A stretch of DNA of 5,984 nt from Candidatus Omnitrophota bacterium. Lineage in GTDB: Bacteria > Omnitrophota > Gorgyraeia > Gygaellales > Profunditerraquicolaceae. The number at the start of each line of letters is the position of its first letter. Position 1 is the first letter of the stretch. The notes below the pieces were generated by a model. It was given only the letters and a program-made list of their open reading frames with translations. It did not search any database and had not been told where the DNA came from. The stretch covers positions 1-5,984 of the forward strand of contig JAMWDE010000061.1 of the NCBI GenBank assembly GCA_023818905.1. Direction: 5' to 3'. The position numbers and the translations under genes were made by a program. Shown here in pieces: positions 5,981-5,984 of this stretch.

Positions 5981-5984
5981 AACT

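Noticed and set aside
1..5984. Mobile elements, CRISPR arrays, tRNA or rRNA genes.
   Set aside because: No transposase or integrase motifs, no regularly spaced repeats, no cloverleaf and no rRNA-like conserved blocks were seen; nearly all of the window is accounted for by six coding genes.

Overview
This window is a gene-dense stretch of bacterial DNA with six co-directional (+ strand) protein genes. All six fit the synthesis of a surface polysaccharide or glycolipid (O-antigen, capsule or exopolysaccharide type). The DNA is AT-rich, with heavy use of AGA/AGG for Arg and ATA for Ile. Gene spacing is bacterial: the gaps inside the main run are 4, 1, 31 and 2 nt. There is no taxonomic marker. 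The base composition and the style of these protein families suggest an uncultivated Gram-negative lineage such as Omnitrophota or a relative, but that is a weak inference from general impression, not a test.

Layout. Positions 1-1047 hold a DegT/DnrJ/EryC1/StrS-type PLP aminotransferase. Its reading frame appears broken near its 5' end, because family-like sequence continues upstream of the only in-frame ATG up to a TGA at 7-9. Next come a radical SAM/SPASM protein (1052-2206), a GT4 glycosyltransferase (best start 2208, to 3377), a WbqC-like protein (3409-4137) and a PIG-L/LmbE-type deacetylase (4140-4757). The last two are tightly coupled by a strong GGAGGT ribosome-binding site. After the only sizeable gap (4758-4894, 137 bp) comes a polytopic membrane polyprenyl-phosphate sugar-1-phosphate transferase of the WecA/MraY superfamily (4895-5980). 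Its start is uncertain: ATG at 4895 or TTG at 4931. Only 4 bases follow it.

How the genes may work together (inference from families). The WecA-like enzyme would load the first sugar-1-phosphate on undecaprenyl phosphate. The GT4 enzyme would extend the lipid-linked sugar. The DegT enzyme would make an amino sugar nucleotide, and the PIG-L enzyme would remove an N-acyl group from an N-acetylated sugar. WbqC-like proteins recur in such loci with no settled reaction. The radical SAM/SPASM enzyme is the least expected member and the main source of possible new chemistry.

I see no mobile element, CRISPR array, tRNA, rRNA or phage gene. The items most worth a second look are the apparent frameshift at the 5' end of the aminotransferase, the radical SAM enzyme in a sugar locus, the WbqC/PIG-L pair, and the start of the WecA-like gene.
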